Assembly: GCA_038380795.1 (NCBI GenBank)
Contig: CM076260.1
Coordinates: forward strand, 2,663,533 to 2,727,532
Reading direction: 5' to 3'
Length of the DNA stretch: 64,000 bases
Source: Pyrocephalus nanus
Lineage: Eukaryota > Chordata > Aves > Passeriformes > Tyrannidae
Part shown: in pieces, positions 12,674 to 25,694 of the stretch
Numbering within the stretch: position 1 is the first letter of the stretch
Layout of the letters: each line of letters starts with the position of its first letter
The notes under the pieces: generated by a model
Databases searched by the model: none
What the model was told of the DNA's origin: nothing
The model's input: the letters and a program-made list of their open reading frames with translations, nothing else
Made by a program: the position numbers and the translations under genes

Positions 12674-12889
12674 AACGTTGGCAAACACCTCCAAGAACGT
12701 CAGGTCCCACCTAACGCTTGGTCCATCCAGATGGATGCCCCAGCAGTGTGCAAGGACTGGGCAAACACCAGGCCAGCTTGGACAACGGGGATGACTTTCA
12801 TCCCTCTGTGAAGAGCAGCACAGAGCTTGTATAAACCCCCACCCCTCATGTGGGATGTGAGCGGTGCAAAAGCTTTAAAGCCACGAGGG

Positions 12890-13340
12890 CAGAGCTCAGA
12901 AACGAGCGCCGCGTTCACACGAATCGCGCCGGGCTCGCTCTCATCCCTCGTAACTCTCGTCCAAAAAGTGCTGATTGGGAGAAGAAAACTTTCAGCTAAT
13001 TACTGTCATTTTTATTTTTTTTTCCCTTTTTTTTTTTTTTTTTTTTCCCCCTGTGAGCTCTGACTACTGTTCTTAATTTCCTGACCAGCTTGCGCCCTTC
13101 CCCCGCGCCTCTCCGAGCATCTGTGGTCGTTTCAAATTGAGCTGTACTACCTGCTGCTCCGACTTTCTAACATACCATACCAGTTGGTTTGCCAAACAGT
13201 GAACTGCCAGCCATCTGCCACCCCAATCAGAATTTACATTGTTTCATCTTAAAATAACGCCTTCGGAATATCAAGTAACTCTTCTCCTGCATCAGGTTCT
13301 GCGAACTGAAAACCGGCCAGGATTAAAAACAAATACCAAA
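12890..13340. promoter_or_regulatory. Candidate conserved noncoding element in MSRA intron
   Basis: Repeat-free stretch with several CpGs (around 12900-12960 and 13090-13120), the homeodomain-like core AGCTAATTACTGTCA near 12994, and evenly mixed composition unlike the surroundings. It ends beside the G-quadruplex motif. Conservation is a guess from composition. A long T run splits it. Confidence 0.3.
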
Positions 13341-13360
13341 TGTGCCTCCCTGAAAGGAGC

Positions 13361-13384
13361 GGGGAGGGGAGGGAGGGAGGGGGG
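13361..13384 (+). promoter_or_regulatory. Strong G-quadruplex motif
   Basis: Five G runs (4,4,3,3,6) separated by single A bases, i.e. one-base loops, which favour a stable parallel quadruplex. Confidence 0.75.
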
Positions 13385-13483
13385 AAAGTTGGAGAGGGAA
13401 AGTTTTGAATTTGCTGGGTTTACCTGATCTGGAGGGAGAAAATAAGACTGATGGTTTTAACCTTGCGAAAGGAAACTCTTTTA

Positions 13484-13623
13484 GATGGTTTGGGTTGGAA
13501 GCAATCTTAGAGATCCTCTGGTTCCAGCCCACCTTTCACTATCCCAGGTCGCTCCAAGCCCTGTCCCACCAGGCCTTGAGCACTTCCAGGGATGGGGAAG
13601 CCACAGTTTCTCTGGGCAGCCTG
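13484..13623 (-). mobile_element. CR1 tail fragment, type A, antisense
   Basis: AGATGGTTTGGGTTGGAAG through CTATCCCAGGTCGCTCC to TTTCTCTGGGCAGCCTG. A short internal deletion removes the 'ccatgggcaggg' block. Confidence 0.88.
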
Positions 13624-13732
13624 ATTATTTGGACAGAGGCAGTTTCCCAGTAGCTGGTAGGTTGGAGCAGGGGGGTCAGGGACTGGTTTCTATGCATAGC
13701 CTGGTGCTGTCTGACTTTTTCTGCAGTCAAAC

Positions 13733-13800
13733 ACTCTTTGGGCCTCAGTTTCTCTGTCTTAAAATGCTTCAGATTAAGTATTCACAATTTCTTGGAGTAC
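13733..13800 (-). repeat. Possible ancient MIR-type SINE fragment
   Basis: GGGCCTCAGTTTCTCTGTCTTAAAATG resembles the inverted MIR 3' portion (cctcagtttcctcatctgtaaaatg). Short and diverged. Confidence 0.35.
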
Positions 13801-13876
13801 TCTGGCCTTCAGTCTGCAATATGGGTTTATGTTTTTCATGGATACAGCAGCAAGCTGTGAATTAATGGAGTCAGTT

Positions 13877-14167
13877 CAGAGAAACTCAGAATATCCTGAG
13901 TTGGAAGGGACTCACAAGGATCATCCAGTCCAATTCCTGGCCCTGCACAGACACCCCAACAATCCCACCCTGTCCCTGAGAGTGTTTTCCAAACCCTCCT
14001 TGAGCTCTGGCAGCCTTGGGGCTGTGCCCACTGCCCTGGGGAGCCTGTTCAGTGCCCAAACATGCTCTGGGAGAAGAACCTTTTCCTGATATCCAGGTTA
14101 AATCTCTCCTGACCCAACTCCAGCCATTCCCTTGGGCCTTATCACTGCTCACCAGAGAGCTCAGCAC
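13877..14167 (-). mobile_element. CR1 3' end, type C, antisense
   Basis: Third subfamily: inverted AACTCAGAATATCC, CACCCCAACAATCCCACCC, TTGAGCTCTGGCAGCC and GGGGAGCCTGTTCAGTGCCC. Confidence 0.88.
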
Positions 14168-14315
14168 CTGCAACTGTAGCAAAGTATTAACTTTGTGGAG
14201 ATCTGATTTTCCCAACTCCTTAATCCCAGTCATGAAGGGGAAAACCAATAAATTTACTAAAACTGCAAACCACATTCTGCTGTTTGATACTAAACACATT
14301 TAACCACGAGGCTTT

Positions 14316-14390
14316 AGGATACATCCCTGCCCACAGCAGGGGGTTGGAGCTAGATGACCTTTAAGGTCCCTTCCAACCCAAAGCATGGGA
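14316..14390 (+). mobile_element. CR1 tail fragment, type A
   Basis: CATCCCTGCCCACAGCAGG, GAGCTAGATGACCTTTAAGG and CCAACCCAAAGCATGG. Confidence 0.85.
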
Positions 14391-15512
14391 TATATTAGTG
14401 ATAATGCCCCTGACAGGCCTTTTGAACTCCAGGAATCCCTACCACTCTGTACCTGGAGTGAAAGTCTCCACAGGTGATGTTTGCTTGTAAAACTTAATAA
14501 ATTAAAGGAATCTGTTTGACTGATCGTGGTCCTTCTGATGGTTTCTGTGATCTAGACCATAATACTGACCAGTGTTTCTCCTTGGAAAAGTCCATCAGCA
14601 CATCCAAGCTCTGGCATGAAAGGCATGAAAAGGGGTTCAGATGCCACCAACAGACCTTCACTTGCCTCTCCCTCTTCCTCCAAACCTTCCATGTGGTTCT
14701 AGAATCTCTTGAGCCCCAAAAAAATGCCTTAGTGTGATGGTTTCTTCTGGGCAATGTGTTGCAAATATCCCCACTGTTGGATATGGATGCTGGATATCCG
14801 TATGGATGGTCATGGACAGTGTGTGTGCACTTACAGTGACAAGTCCAGTTAGATCAGCTGTCCTTAGTAATGGAAGGTGCAAGAAGAAGGACTAGAGAGA
14901 AATGTTTGGGGTTGTCAGCCCATGAAAGAAATTTTCAATGTATTTAGTTCTATTTAAGGGCAAAATAAGAGCATATTCCAGCACACAGGATAATAACACT
15001 CAGTCTTCTCATCTTCCAGGACTGTGGGAAAGGGGGCATTTGGAGCAATATCCATCCCCTAATAGTGAATTAATTCTTTCACCTGGAATCATCACAGAAC
15101 TGACATGTCTGCATTTGGGCCTGGGCACTGTGTAGGAGTCAGATGGTTTATCTGTGGTGCCTAAAACATGCTAAATACCCAGGAACACTTCTTTCCAGCA
15201 GCATCTTTCCTCCAGGATCTGTAAACTGGGATGGAACATGTTTTGGACCAGAGAACAGAAGCACATCAGTTTGATTAATTAAGTACTCAGAGGGGGAACT
15301 AGTCTTACTTTGCTTTAGCTGTTTAAAACTAATGGCCTTGCCCTAAAAGTGTCAGATAGAATTCCTCCATTACCAATGGGAAGAGAGAAGCTCCTCTTGG
15401 GAACAATGCAACATGTCCCAGAGTAGGGCTGGAGTCAGTTTACCTCAATGGCAAATTTCCTCACCTTTTTCCTGAACCCAAAGGATTAACTAGAACTACA
15501 TCCCTGCCTTTT

Positions 15513-15662
15513 CCACATCCCTGGAAGTGCTCAAGGCCAGGTTGGATGGAGCTCTGAGAAACCTGGTCTAGTGGAAGGTGTCCCTGTCCATGGCAGGGGG
15601 GTTGGAGTGAGATCTATAAGGTCCCTTCCAACCCAATCATTTTGAGATTCTATGAGTCTATG
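15513..15662 (+). mobile_element. CR1 tail fragment, type A
   Basis: From ATCCCTGGAAGTGCTCAAGG to the tail GAGATTCTATGAGTCTATGA. Confidence 0.92.
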
Positions 15663-17602
15663 ACCATATTTTAAATGAATCCTACTAAAATAGATGCCAC
15701 CTACCATTTTGGGTTTCAGAAATGACACATAGGGTCTTTGTCCTGCCAGGACCCAAGAGCTGCATGAGAAGATTTTTTTTTTTTTCCCATTGATTTTCAA
15801 AAAGCTGAGCTCTTCTTAGTTAAATATTTGGCCTCAGGAGTCCACTTTATATTTTGAGTCTGGGTTGGATGTCAGTAGTAGGAGCCCCTCATTCAGATGT
15901 TTAAGCTTCAGATCAAGTGGATTGACCCATCTTTGTGCTTGGAATTTCAAATAGGCCAACTTTGAATTACTCTTCAGAAGTGCCTGGGCCAAGTCAGTGT
16001 TATTTTCTTGGAGAGCCAAGCGGAGTTGTGGGCACTTGGAAAGTCATTCTCCCCACTATAAAAATGATATAAGGATTCCTGGGACAGAAACTCTCCTGGA
16101 TAGTGACCAGGCATGGTTAGGAAACTTGGACAGACAAGGAGCTATTCCCAGTCGGCTCTTTGGATGCAACCAGTATGTTTGGGAAGGAAGAAAGCGTAGC
16201 TGTGCCATGTTATTTGGGCCTCAGGAGGAGAAAACAAGGCCTGGCACGTTTTTATGCCGGTATAGGTGGTAGCTGGAGCCTCTGCTGCTTAATTGAAGTA
16301 CTGAATTAATGCCAGGCACCTGCATTTTAGGTGTTATAAAATCTGAGTAGGGACCTGGAGCAGCCCAAACCTCGTGCCTCGGTTTGCTCAGAACTGGGCA
16401 AGGACCCAGATTTTGGCTTTGGAGCTTTCTGCATTATTTACATCCTCATGTTTTAGTAGCCACTCCAAGCCCCAAACCCACTTAGGTGAAGTGTTATGTT
16501 GAGATGTAGCAGTGAGATTGTCCTGTCTCCAAACCCACTTGTGATTCCTGTATAAGATGAGAGGCAAGAAGTATTTTCAAGAAACAGATGGTGGGAACAC
16601 AGGATAACAAAGAGATCCATTAGTAAAGGCATTCCACGAATTTCCTCTGCTGCCTTTTCTCCCAGAGGCCTCACAAAAGGTAGTTTATGATAAAACCAGT
16701 AGTAAAACTCAGGAAAATAACTTCAGTTAGGGCTTGAGGTTGGTGAGGTTCAAGCTGGTAGATGTGACTTTACTGCAGCCCCAGAAACACTAGTGGAGCA
16801 TATTGATACTCAAATTACTTTCAAAATGGTTCTGAACAGGGAAAATTGCCCACGTTGAGCTTCATGTCTGCACATTCAGCCTGCTGCTCATGGGCAAAGT
16901 AGGGATTCTGAAGGTGTTTAAGGTGCCTCAACACACCCCCTTAGTTTTTCTCGTTGCTAATGTTTCACGTCTCTCCTCATTCATTCTGAGAAGCCCAAGC
17001 CCTTGTTAATCCTTTCACCTGCCAGCTGTGTTGCAGTATTAGCAAAAATCTGTTTCCCCTTGTCCAAGGTCCCTGAGACATTTCTTCACAATTGAATTCC
17101 AGCTATTCATTGCTTTTAAACTCTCAGAGAAGCACTTGAGAACAGCTCCCTTTTAGAAACTCGAGGGTGAAGGATTAGATCATGTTCTGTGATTTGAATT
17201 TATTCCTAAATGCATTTACTGGCACACCTTGTGGTTTCTTCTTTGTGCATGAGTTGAAGGTTAGCCACCAAAAATGCTCTTCCTGGGGTCCTTTTGGGAT
17301 CATGCAGGAAAGGGAAAAGAAACTACAAGAAACAGCAAATATTTGGGGGGTGGGAGAGATTCACTTGTTCTGGGCTTTCTAGGTGGGCTCAGGCCACGAG
17401 AACCCAACCCCTTCAGGTTTGTGGGAGATTTAGTTAATCTATGCTTGACTTTTTATGTCATCAGTGTCTTTCTGTTAGGGAATCCTTTATAGGGGAAAAA
17501 AAAATAGAAAGTCAATGTATTTTCACAGAATTTTTGCCTCCACTGATGAAAATACCCACAGAAAAACAGACCTCGTGTTTTTCTTCCAGTTCTGTAAATA
17601 AC

Positions 17603-17635
17603 TTTACGCATTTAAAGCCCAAAGAAATGCGTAAA
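17603..17635. repeat. Perfect 11-bp inverted repeat, 11-bp spacer
   Basis: TTTACGCATTT (17603-17613) and its exact complement AAATGCGTAAA (17625-17635). Confidence 0.9.
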
Positions 17636-18723
17636 CAAAAATATTCGAGATATAAATATTATTGTCCGTAATTCCAGGGCCGTTTATTTATAGGAAACCA
17701 AGGGAACACAGGAATGGTAGGTGGATGAATGGGAAAACACACTTTACCAAAGAAAAATGCATAATGAGAGAACATGTACTGCCCAAGTTAAGAGGTGGAA
17801 GACTTGCAGACTGTGTTGTCATCTGAATTATGTCATTTTTGAAGGATGTAACTGTTTGGAAGTTCATGTCCATCCTGATATAAAGGGACTCATCCATTTG
17901 GTGAAAAAGAAAAAAAAAAAAAAGAAAAACCCATCAGAATTAATTCAAGCTCTTTGCATTGGCCATTTAGAAGACTAAAATAGATAAAACTCGAGCAAAG
18001 GAGCAGTGGAGTTGCTGAGGTCGGATTTAGACACGGGAGCAGTGATGTCACTGGGGTGCAGTTGGTGCAAATGTCCATAAAAATGGTTGAGAAAAGATCA
18101 CTGGAGGGCAAAAAATGCAGACAACTTTTTCCACCTGCATTTTCTTGCCTCAGTGCAACTTCCTCACCTCTCTCAGCCCGGGCAGCGTCTCTGTTATGTG
18201 GAGAAAGGAATGTTTTAAGTCTGAGAAAAGCCATTCATTTGTTTCTCCCTGAGAGACACATATTCCAGGAGACTGATCCTGCGTAAGATGCTGCCCGTGG
18301 GAAGGATGGAATTCAGAAAATGTTCAACTCTTGCACTGAGAACGAGGGCTGGGGACTGAATTCCCCCTCGGTTTGCAGCTGCAGTGGGTGCAAAAGGTTC
18401 TGTGCTGTTTGTGCTTGACCTTCCCCAGTGCTGATGTCATGTAAAGTTTGATCAGCCAGAGACTGTGCAGGTATTCAGTCATGAAGGAGACAAGTTCTGG
18501 AGACAATATCCTGGCAAAATGGTCAGAATCTAATAAAAAAATGGTTTAGTAGAGTGAGCTGCCACAGTGTGTCTGACCCAAAGGGAACAAATATGGTACC
18601 AGTGGTGTATTGAGGAAAAACAGATCTTGGATTTGCTTCTGATTTTAAGGCAGTTATTGATGCCCCCTGTTCAATTCTGGGGAATTCATTGGGAAATGAA
18701 ATTAATGCAAATCATATAGAACA

Positions 18724-18833
18724 GAATGGAATGGAATGGAATGGAATGGAATGGAATAGAATAGAATAGAATAGAATAGAATAGAATAGAATAGAATAGA
18801 ATAGAATAGAATAGAATAGAATAGAATAGAATA
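18724..18833. repeat. Pentanucleotide array (GAATG)6(GAATA)16
   Basis: 110 bases, 22 perfect pentamers: six GAATG units, then sixteen GAATA units, with a clean switch and no intermixing. It ends a few bases before a CR1 fragment. Confidence 0.98.
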
Positions 18834-18861
18834 TTAGAGGGCAGGTTTGTATTAACTAGTA

Positions 18862-18994
18862 GGAAGAAATTCTACCCTGTGAGGGTGGGCAGGCCCTGGA
18901 ACAAGTTGCCCAGAGAAGCTGTGGCTGCCCCTGGATCCCTGGAAGTGTCCAAGGCCAGGTTGGACAGGCCTTGGAGCAACCTGGGATAGTGGAA
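18862..18994 (+). mobile_element. CR1 fragment, type A, lacking its tail
   Basis: GTGAGGGTGGGCAGGCCCTGG to CAACCTGGGATAGTGGAA. The final 3' UTR is missing, so it was broken after insertion. Confidence 0.9.
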
Positions 18995-21010
18995 TTGAAA
19001 GTATTTGAATATTTAGATTGTAGAAACTTGGATAATTTAGAGTGGAAGGAACCTCTGCAGGTCTGTGGTCTAAGCCTGTGCTTGAAGCAGGTCCAGCTTT
19101 GATGAGGTTGCTCAAGGCTGTACCCAGTTGAATTTTTAATATACTTTTTGATCACACTTACAATAAAAATGCTTTCCTGTTTCCTCTCATCCTCCCACTT
19201 TGCACCTGTAAAGGAGTCTGGTTTTGTCTTCTTTCTACCCTCCTTAACAGTTTAGGAAAGCAGTAAGATCTCCCATCAATCACTCCTTTGGGAATAGAAC
19301 ACGTTCTCAGCCCCTCCTGTGTGCCATGTGCCCCAAGCTCCCAACAATCTCAGTGGCCTTAGAGGCAGGGAAAAATAATGAGTTTGTTTGCAACTTTTAA
19401 CAGGACTCCTCATGCTGTTTAAAAAAAAAGAAAAGTTTTTGTTTTGTTTTTTTTTTTTTTTGCTGTTTTTCACTTAAATTTTAATCAGTGCCTTGCTGTG
19501 GTTCAAGAAACTGGTGGAACCCTTTTTCTTGGAGATGGTTCCTATTGTGTTTTTCTTGGAAAACTGGGGCACCTGCTGTCTGCCACACTTTCCTTAGGGC
19601 CATTGCGTTCTTGAATTGAATTTCTGTTCTTGAGGTGAAATAAATTCATCAACTTCACAAGAGAAAGAGAAAATTCAGAGCCAGAAAGCTGGGGACGGTC
19701 AGAGATGTTCAGGGCTGTGTGTGCAACTGTATATTTCTGTATAAAGTGTAATCTATAATATAACTCTTTTCAATCCATTTTGAGCCCTTAGTTGAGCTGT
19801 TTATGAGGAGGGGAGGTGGAATTTATGAAGCTGTTAGCATTTTGAATTACTCTTTTCCAGAAATGAAATAGAATTTCTAATTTTTCCATGGAAATGTTCA
19901 TGAAGTTGTTTTCGAAGAAGTCACATTTTGCCGTGTCTTTGCCTTCTTGTTTTCCCCATTTTGACCTGCAATATAATAAAAAAAGATGTAGATCTTTCTC
20001 CCTTTTCATCATTTCGTGGCCATCTTTGATTTTCTGGATATTATTTGTGATGGCAAGAGAGGAAAAAAATAGGGATAAAGAGACTGATGAAGGTGAACAT
20101 TATTCTGATGTAGGAGACCAGAAGATCCCTAATGTGGAGTTTAAAAACTGTGATTTCTTAGGAAAACTAGAATGTTTCTATAAAATGCAGCTTTGCCACC
20201 GAAGTTGTCATTTCCAGCCAAAATTAGTTTTTCAGAAGAAAATATAATGACTTTAGATTTCTGTACAGTGATGCTGTTGCTCTAAAACCTCTCTGTTGAT
20301 GGTTGCTATAGAAAACCCTTGGAAAAACAGGTGGGTATATATAGTAAGCTTTTAGCCAAGTGCTTTCTCCAAATTATTTCCCTTTTATGTGAACACATGA
20401 TCCTGACAAAACACATTCACATGTGGCCACATCCTAATCTCACTTTAATTAGGGTAACTCAGAAGCACTTCCTGAGCATCCCTGAGAGTTGACTGAGCTG
20501 GAAGTGGGCAAATCTTGCTCCCATCATGGATTTATTTTATGGTTTTATCTCCCGTGGGGTTTGCAATTATTTATTTATGTTTGGCTTAAACATCTCCACC
20601 CTGAAGGTGACACAAACCCCAATTTTAAATGTTTTCTTTCAGCAGTCCAGCTCGTGCCCCAAGCACAGTTTGGCTCACTGAGCACAAGAACCTTTCACAT
20701 CCCTCCAGTGAAATCTTCCCTCAGAAAGTCGTGATCCCTGAGAGGACTTTTTGAGAGAATTTATCACATTAGTAATAAACTGGCTGATTAAAGGCCACAG
20801 GTCCCTCTGGCTTTTCCTAAACCGGTTTTGTTCATGGTATTTTAATTCGGGCACATTTTGTAATTAAGACATTTTGATTCCATGTCTATTAACAGTGATA
20901 AGGAACCAAATAAAAAATAAAGAAAAAAAAAAAAAAGGAAGAAAAGTGGAGAAAGGCCTGAGGGCAGAAGGCTCAGAGAGAGCCCCAGTCCACTGTGGAA
21001 TGTTCTGTAT
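18995..21010. other. Unique intronic DNA
   Basis: T14-class runs near 19450 and an A14 run near 20925. A 119-codon frame at 19888-20247 is AT-rich without motifs. Confidence 0.6.
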
Positions 21011-21190
21011 AGAATCATGGAATCATTTAGGTTGGAAAAGCGCTTTAAGATCAGAATCCAACCATTCCCTCAGCACTGCCAAGGCCACCACTGACCCACG
21101 TCCCCAAGTGCCACATCCACGTGGCTTTTAAAGCCCTCCAGGAATGGTTATTCCACTGCTTCCCTGGGCAGCTGTGCCAAGGCCTGACCA
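21011..21190 (-). mobile_element. CR1 3' end, type B, antisense
   Basis: Inverted tail GAATCATGGAATCATTTAGG, AGTGCCACATCCACGTGGC, and GCTGTGCCAAGGCCTGACC. Confidence 0.9.
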
Positions 21191-21784
21191 CAATATAAAG
21201 GTACAAAGGAAATAAATCAAATCCACAAGGCCTGCATTTGCACAAGAATTCCACGAGCCATTTACGGCCTCATTTCTCTGCATTACCCAGAGATTTGACC
21301 GGATTCTGCCTTATTAGCCAAAGACAAAAGGTTTAATTGAAGAAAGAGGCTTTAATTATGTTTAGCATATGCAGTGAGTGCTGGCAACCCACTCTGGATA
21401 AAAACAAAGCCCCACACGAGCTGAGCTGACACCGGGCAGGATCCCTGACTTGCAGCTGCACCGAGCTGAGCCCGTCGGTGAATCCACCCCAGTGAGCACG
21501 TCCTGGCAGAGCTGAATTCACAGACCCACAGCACTTTAATGTGCTTTAACTGCAGCCTGGTAAATACATCTCTATTAGTGAACTGAACACAGCCAGGACT
21601 TGGGCTCAGATGTTGGCCCAGGGTTTTTTAGGAAAGCCTCTGATGCAGTTTTGGCCAGATTAACCGGGCCATTCCCAGATGGGGCCGGAGTCGGCACGTG
21701 CCAGGTACCAAACTGATGTTTGGATGTTGCCTCTTGTTTTGGAGTATTTAGTTGGATGTACTCAAACAGAACCATGACAGTTGC

Positions 21785-21930
21785 CTCATCCCTGGAATCT
21801 TTCTTTTTAGATGGAGCTTGAAGACCACCTGGTCTGTGGAAGGTGTCCCTGCCCATGGAAGGGGTTGGAATGGGATAATCTTTAAGGTCCTTTCCAACCC
21901 AAACCATTCTGGGATTGATTCTGTGTTCTT
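21785..21930 (+). mobile_element. CR1 tail fragment, type A
   Basis: CATCCCTGGAATC, AGGTGTCCCTGCCCATGG, CCAACCCAAACCATTC. An internal deletion removes the 'ccaaggccaggttgg' block. Confidence 0.85.
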
Positions 21931-22401
21931 TAGACCACAGACCAGTCCTTTATCCCTTAAAGAAACCCCCCTAAAGAGCTTAGGAGCAGGTATATAAGCA
22001 CATTTTAAAAAAAATTCTATATGAACCCAACAGTTCAATAAAATTAGTTGCTCTATGTAGGGAAAAAAATGTTTCCTGTCCACACTTCTGTTTTTACACT
22101 TCATTACACAGCCTTAACATGTCTTATTAGAGTGACTGGGATTTGTGGCTCAGTAGCTGCAGGAAGGGATGGAAAGGAAACGTTGATGTTGGCAAATACC
22201 TGCCTAAAGGTACAGAAATAGGTCAACCAACCTGGAAACCTTTGGATTATCTCCAAATAAGAATTGGCAGGTGAAAGATAATGTGGGAATGTGGGTCTGG
22301 TCAAATGACACAGGAGTGCATTGAGGCAGAAATCAAGATACAGAACTAAAGCTGGGTTGGAGAGTGACTGAATCCTGAGGACTTGGGGCAAATATCAAAG
22401 A

Positions 22402-22880
22402 CAGAGCTGCTGGAGAGAGTCCAGAGGAGGCCACGGAGATGCTCCAAGAGCTGGAGCCCCTCTACTCTGGAACTAGGCTGGGAGAGCTGGTGGGGTTCAC
22501 CTGGAGAAGAGAAGGATCCAGGGAGACCTGAGAGCCCCTTCCAGAGCCTAAAGGGGCTCCAGGAGAGCTGGAGAGGGTCTTGGGACAAGGGATGGAGGGA
22601 CAGGACACAGGGAATGGCTTCCCACTGCCAGAGGGCAGGGACAGATGGGAGATTGGGAAGGAATTGTTGGCTGTGAGGGTGGGGAGGCCCTGGCACAGGT
22701 TGCCCAGAGAAGCTGTGGCTGCCCCAGGATCCCTGGAAGTGTCCAAGGCCAGGCTGGACAGGGCTTGGAGCACCATGGCCTAGGGGAAGGTGTCCCTGCC
22801 CATGGCAGGGGGTTGGAACTTTAGGTGCATGGCCTTTAAAAGGTCTCTTTGAACCCAAACCATTCTTTGATTCTGTGTTC
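22402..22880 (+). mobile_element. CR1 3' end, type A, near 480 bp
   Basis: Starts in the ORF2 C-terminus (GAGCTGCTGGAGAGAGTCC, i.e. ELLERVQRR), passes GGCTTCCCACTGCCAGAGG, and ends TTTGATTCTGTGTTC. Confidence 0.94.
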
Positions 22881-25461
22881 TTTCTGTTTTAATTGACATC
22901 TGATCATGTCCTCCTCATTGAGAAGAACACTTTCCACTGACTTTAAGGCAGAGCCTTAATTTTATCCTTCCATCTGCCCCCTGCACTCTGGCATATCAGG
23001 GCAGACCAACCTTCACCTACAGGAGATGCTCTTACTCATGGATTATTTATTTCTGTGCCTATTTCTCCTTTCTGTGTGGATGCATTGACTTCAATGCACT
23101 GTGCCAACATGGAATTGGTGCCAGGGAATAAAGGATGTGGCCTCTGAAACCCTCTCCAATGGGTCACACCAGTAGCTCAGAGCATCGAGGGTTAAAGCTG
23201 ATTTTGGGTTTCACCTTGGCCCTAGCACAGGGATAACTTCACCTTTCAGGTAGTGGTGGGGCCGTGGGTTTGTTTTCTTTCTTTCTGACTCAAGAAAAGA
23301 ATTATTTTTCTCTCCCTGATGATCAGTGGAATAAGCACTAAAAGAAGACGGTGCCTCGTAGGTCACCTCCCCGCTCTTGTACTTTGCAGGTTTTAAAGTG
23401 CTTCGTCACATGGAGCTCTATAATTTTCCAGCCTTTTATCAGAAGATGGACTCGAGTTATCTGACAGGGCCATCAAATGCCAACCATTGTGTGCTGGGCC
23501 TGATCTAACAACTAAAACTGGAATTGCTTTCGCACCGGCGCCCGAAATAAATAACCCAACCCACCGAGATGTGAGTTCAAATCCACCCTGCCCTCCAAAC
23601 TTCTGGGATTTGAAGCACATTTGCAACATCCTTGTCTTTCTCTCCGTGGCATTTGGAAGCTCTTCTCAGATGGATGTGCAAAAAAAAAAAAAAGGGGAAA
23701 CATTTTAATCTTGTCTTTCAGGTGATTCAGTATTGTTATCTCTAACATTGCAGCAAAGTGATGTAATGAGTGTGTGCTGCCTCAAAGGAAGCTCAGAGGA
23801 GAATAATATTCCAATGCAGAGACACTTCTGGAGAGAAAGGAAACATCTTCTTTCCTAGACCCCCTCCCCAAGCCCCCCTGAATACGTGTAGTCAGCTCTT
23901 TCTGTATCACCCAGGGGTTTCTATGCCTTTGCAATATGGCAAGTTATTTCTTCCTCCTTAAATTTAGTTTCATCAGCAGTTATGGCACAGTGTGTGGCTT
24001 TTCAGAATTCCACTGATGTTCCTGCACATGATTATTTAGCACAGGGCACTGATGTTACTGGGGATGCTCACAAACATCTGTTGGGACTGACACAGGGAAA
24101 GCTGAACGTGCCTCCAGAGGGAAGGAAGGGTTAGAGGTCCTTCCCATCCTATTTTTATATTCAATTGCCTGGTTTTCTCTCTCTTTTTGGTCTGTCTTCA
24201 GCACTGGATGTCATTATCTGCCCCTAATCTTCGATTTTATTTTATTTTTATGCCCTAATAATGAGCTTTTGTCAGGTACGATGACTTCATCTTCTTTCCC
24301 CCTCCCCTTTTTTATCATAATATCATCTTCTTGGCATGTTTGGAGGAAAATGCAACAAGCTTTGCTAAATCACCTTGTCAAGTTCCCCAGCAATTCAAGC
24401 TGTTGCTGAAGTTGCAGATAAAACCCAGCAAGAGGAGGGGGAAAAAAAGGTGGGGGAAGGAATTTGGTTCTCCAGAGCCTGCATTTCTCTGGTGTCTGTA
24501 ATGAACCCACGGGTGGGATGGAATGTGGGGGGATGTGTCAACCTTGCTGTTGTTCCCAGTGAATCAAGGAGCTGTTTTGAAGGGTTTCTGTGTCTCTCAG
24601 GAGCCGCTCCCCCTGTTGCAACGTGGAATTTTTCCTGCATTTCCAGCGGCTCTGCCTTTCCAAGCTGCACCTGCAGTGCAGTAAAAATGTATTAAGCTTT
24701 GTGCAGTGCAGGTTTTCAGCTTGGATGGAGCTGGCTGAGAACTTTATGGAGCCCTTTGTGAAGGGGCTGAGGTTTTACAGCACCTGCAGAAAGCCGAGGG
24801 AAAAGGCAGTTTTACAGGTGTTGTCTCTGTGTTTATCGTCAGGGATATTTGAGGGGAAAAAGCCTTTTCCTTTCCTCTTAAAGAGGCACAAGTGTTCCCA
24901 AGACGTTAAGACCGGTTAGTCTAAATAACAGAAGTCTTAAAATTTCCCTTTGTAGTCCCTTCAGCCAAAAAGAAATGAGTTCTGGCAGGGCTGGAGCATC
25001 ATCCTTTCGTAGCTGCTGCATCTGCTCACAAATAAAGAGCAGTAGCATCCCTGGAGGGTGAAGGACTTTGCTTTCAGATGAAAGGAAAAGGACACAGAAA
25101 GTCCAAATATAAGGGTAGGACACAGCATGTGATTCTTTTCTCTGAGAGCAGCCATCTTAAAACTGAAATAATTCCCTGAACTGGAGCTCCTCATGGCAGA
25201 TGGGGAGGGAAACTGCCTGGATACTGAGCTGTACATGGAAATGAAAGGCAGAACAGAGCTGTGATTACAGAGGGAAGAAAGAGCTAAGTTTTAAAATAGT
25301 TTTACTCCCTGTTTCTCCAGTGCAGCAATGCTTCAATAGTTTAACACATTAGTGGAAAAAAATAGCCCCAGGAAAGAAATCACCCAGAGGAATTGAGATA
25401 CCATTATTTCTAATATCTAGAAGTGGTTTGTGCATCAGGAGTGCAAAATAAGGCCGGTGTA
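22881..25461. other. Unique intronic DNA
   Basis: A13 run near 23680. No repeats or coding signal recognised. Confidence 0.6.
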
Positions 25462-25694
25462 AATCATGGAATCACAGAGTGGTTTGGGTGGGAAGGGACC
25501 TTAAAGACCATCCAGTTATAGCCCCTTCCACTAGCCCAGGTTGCTCCAAGCCCCATCCAACCTGGCCTTGGACACTTCCAGGGGTCCAGGGGCAGCCACA
25601 GCTTCTCTGGGCAACCTGTGCCAGGGCCTCCCCACCCTGCCAGCCAACAATTCCTTCCCAATATCCCATCTATCCCTGCCCTCTGGCAGTGGGA
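25462..25694 (-). mobile_element. CR1 3' end, type A, antisense
   Basis: Inverted tail AAATCATGGAATCACAGAG to CCCTGCCCTCTGGCAGTGG. Confidence 0.93.

Larger units (their letters stand above)
14391..18723. other. Mostly unique intronic DNA
   Basis: One CR1 tail (15513) and the inverted repeat at 17603. Otherwise nothing recognised. Confidence 0.6.
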
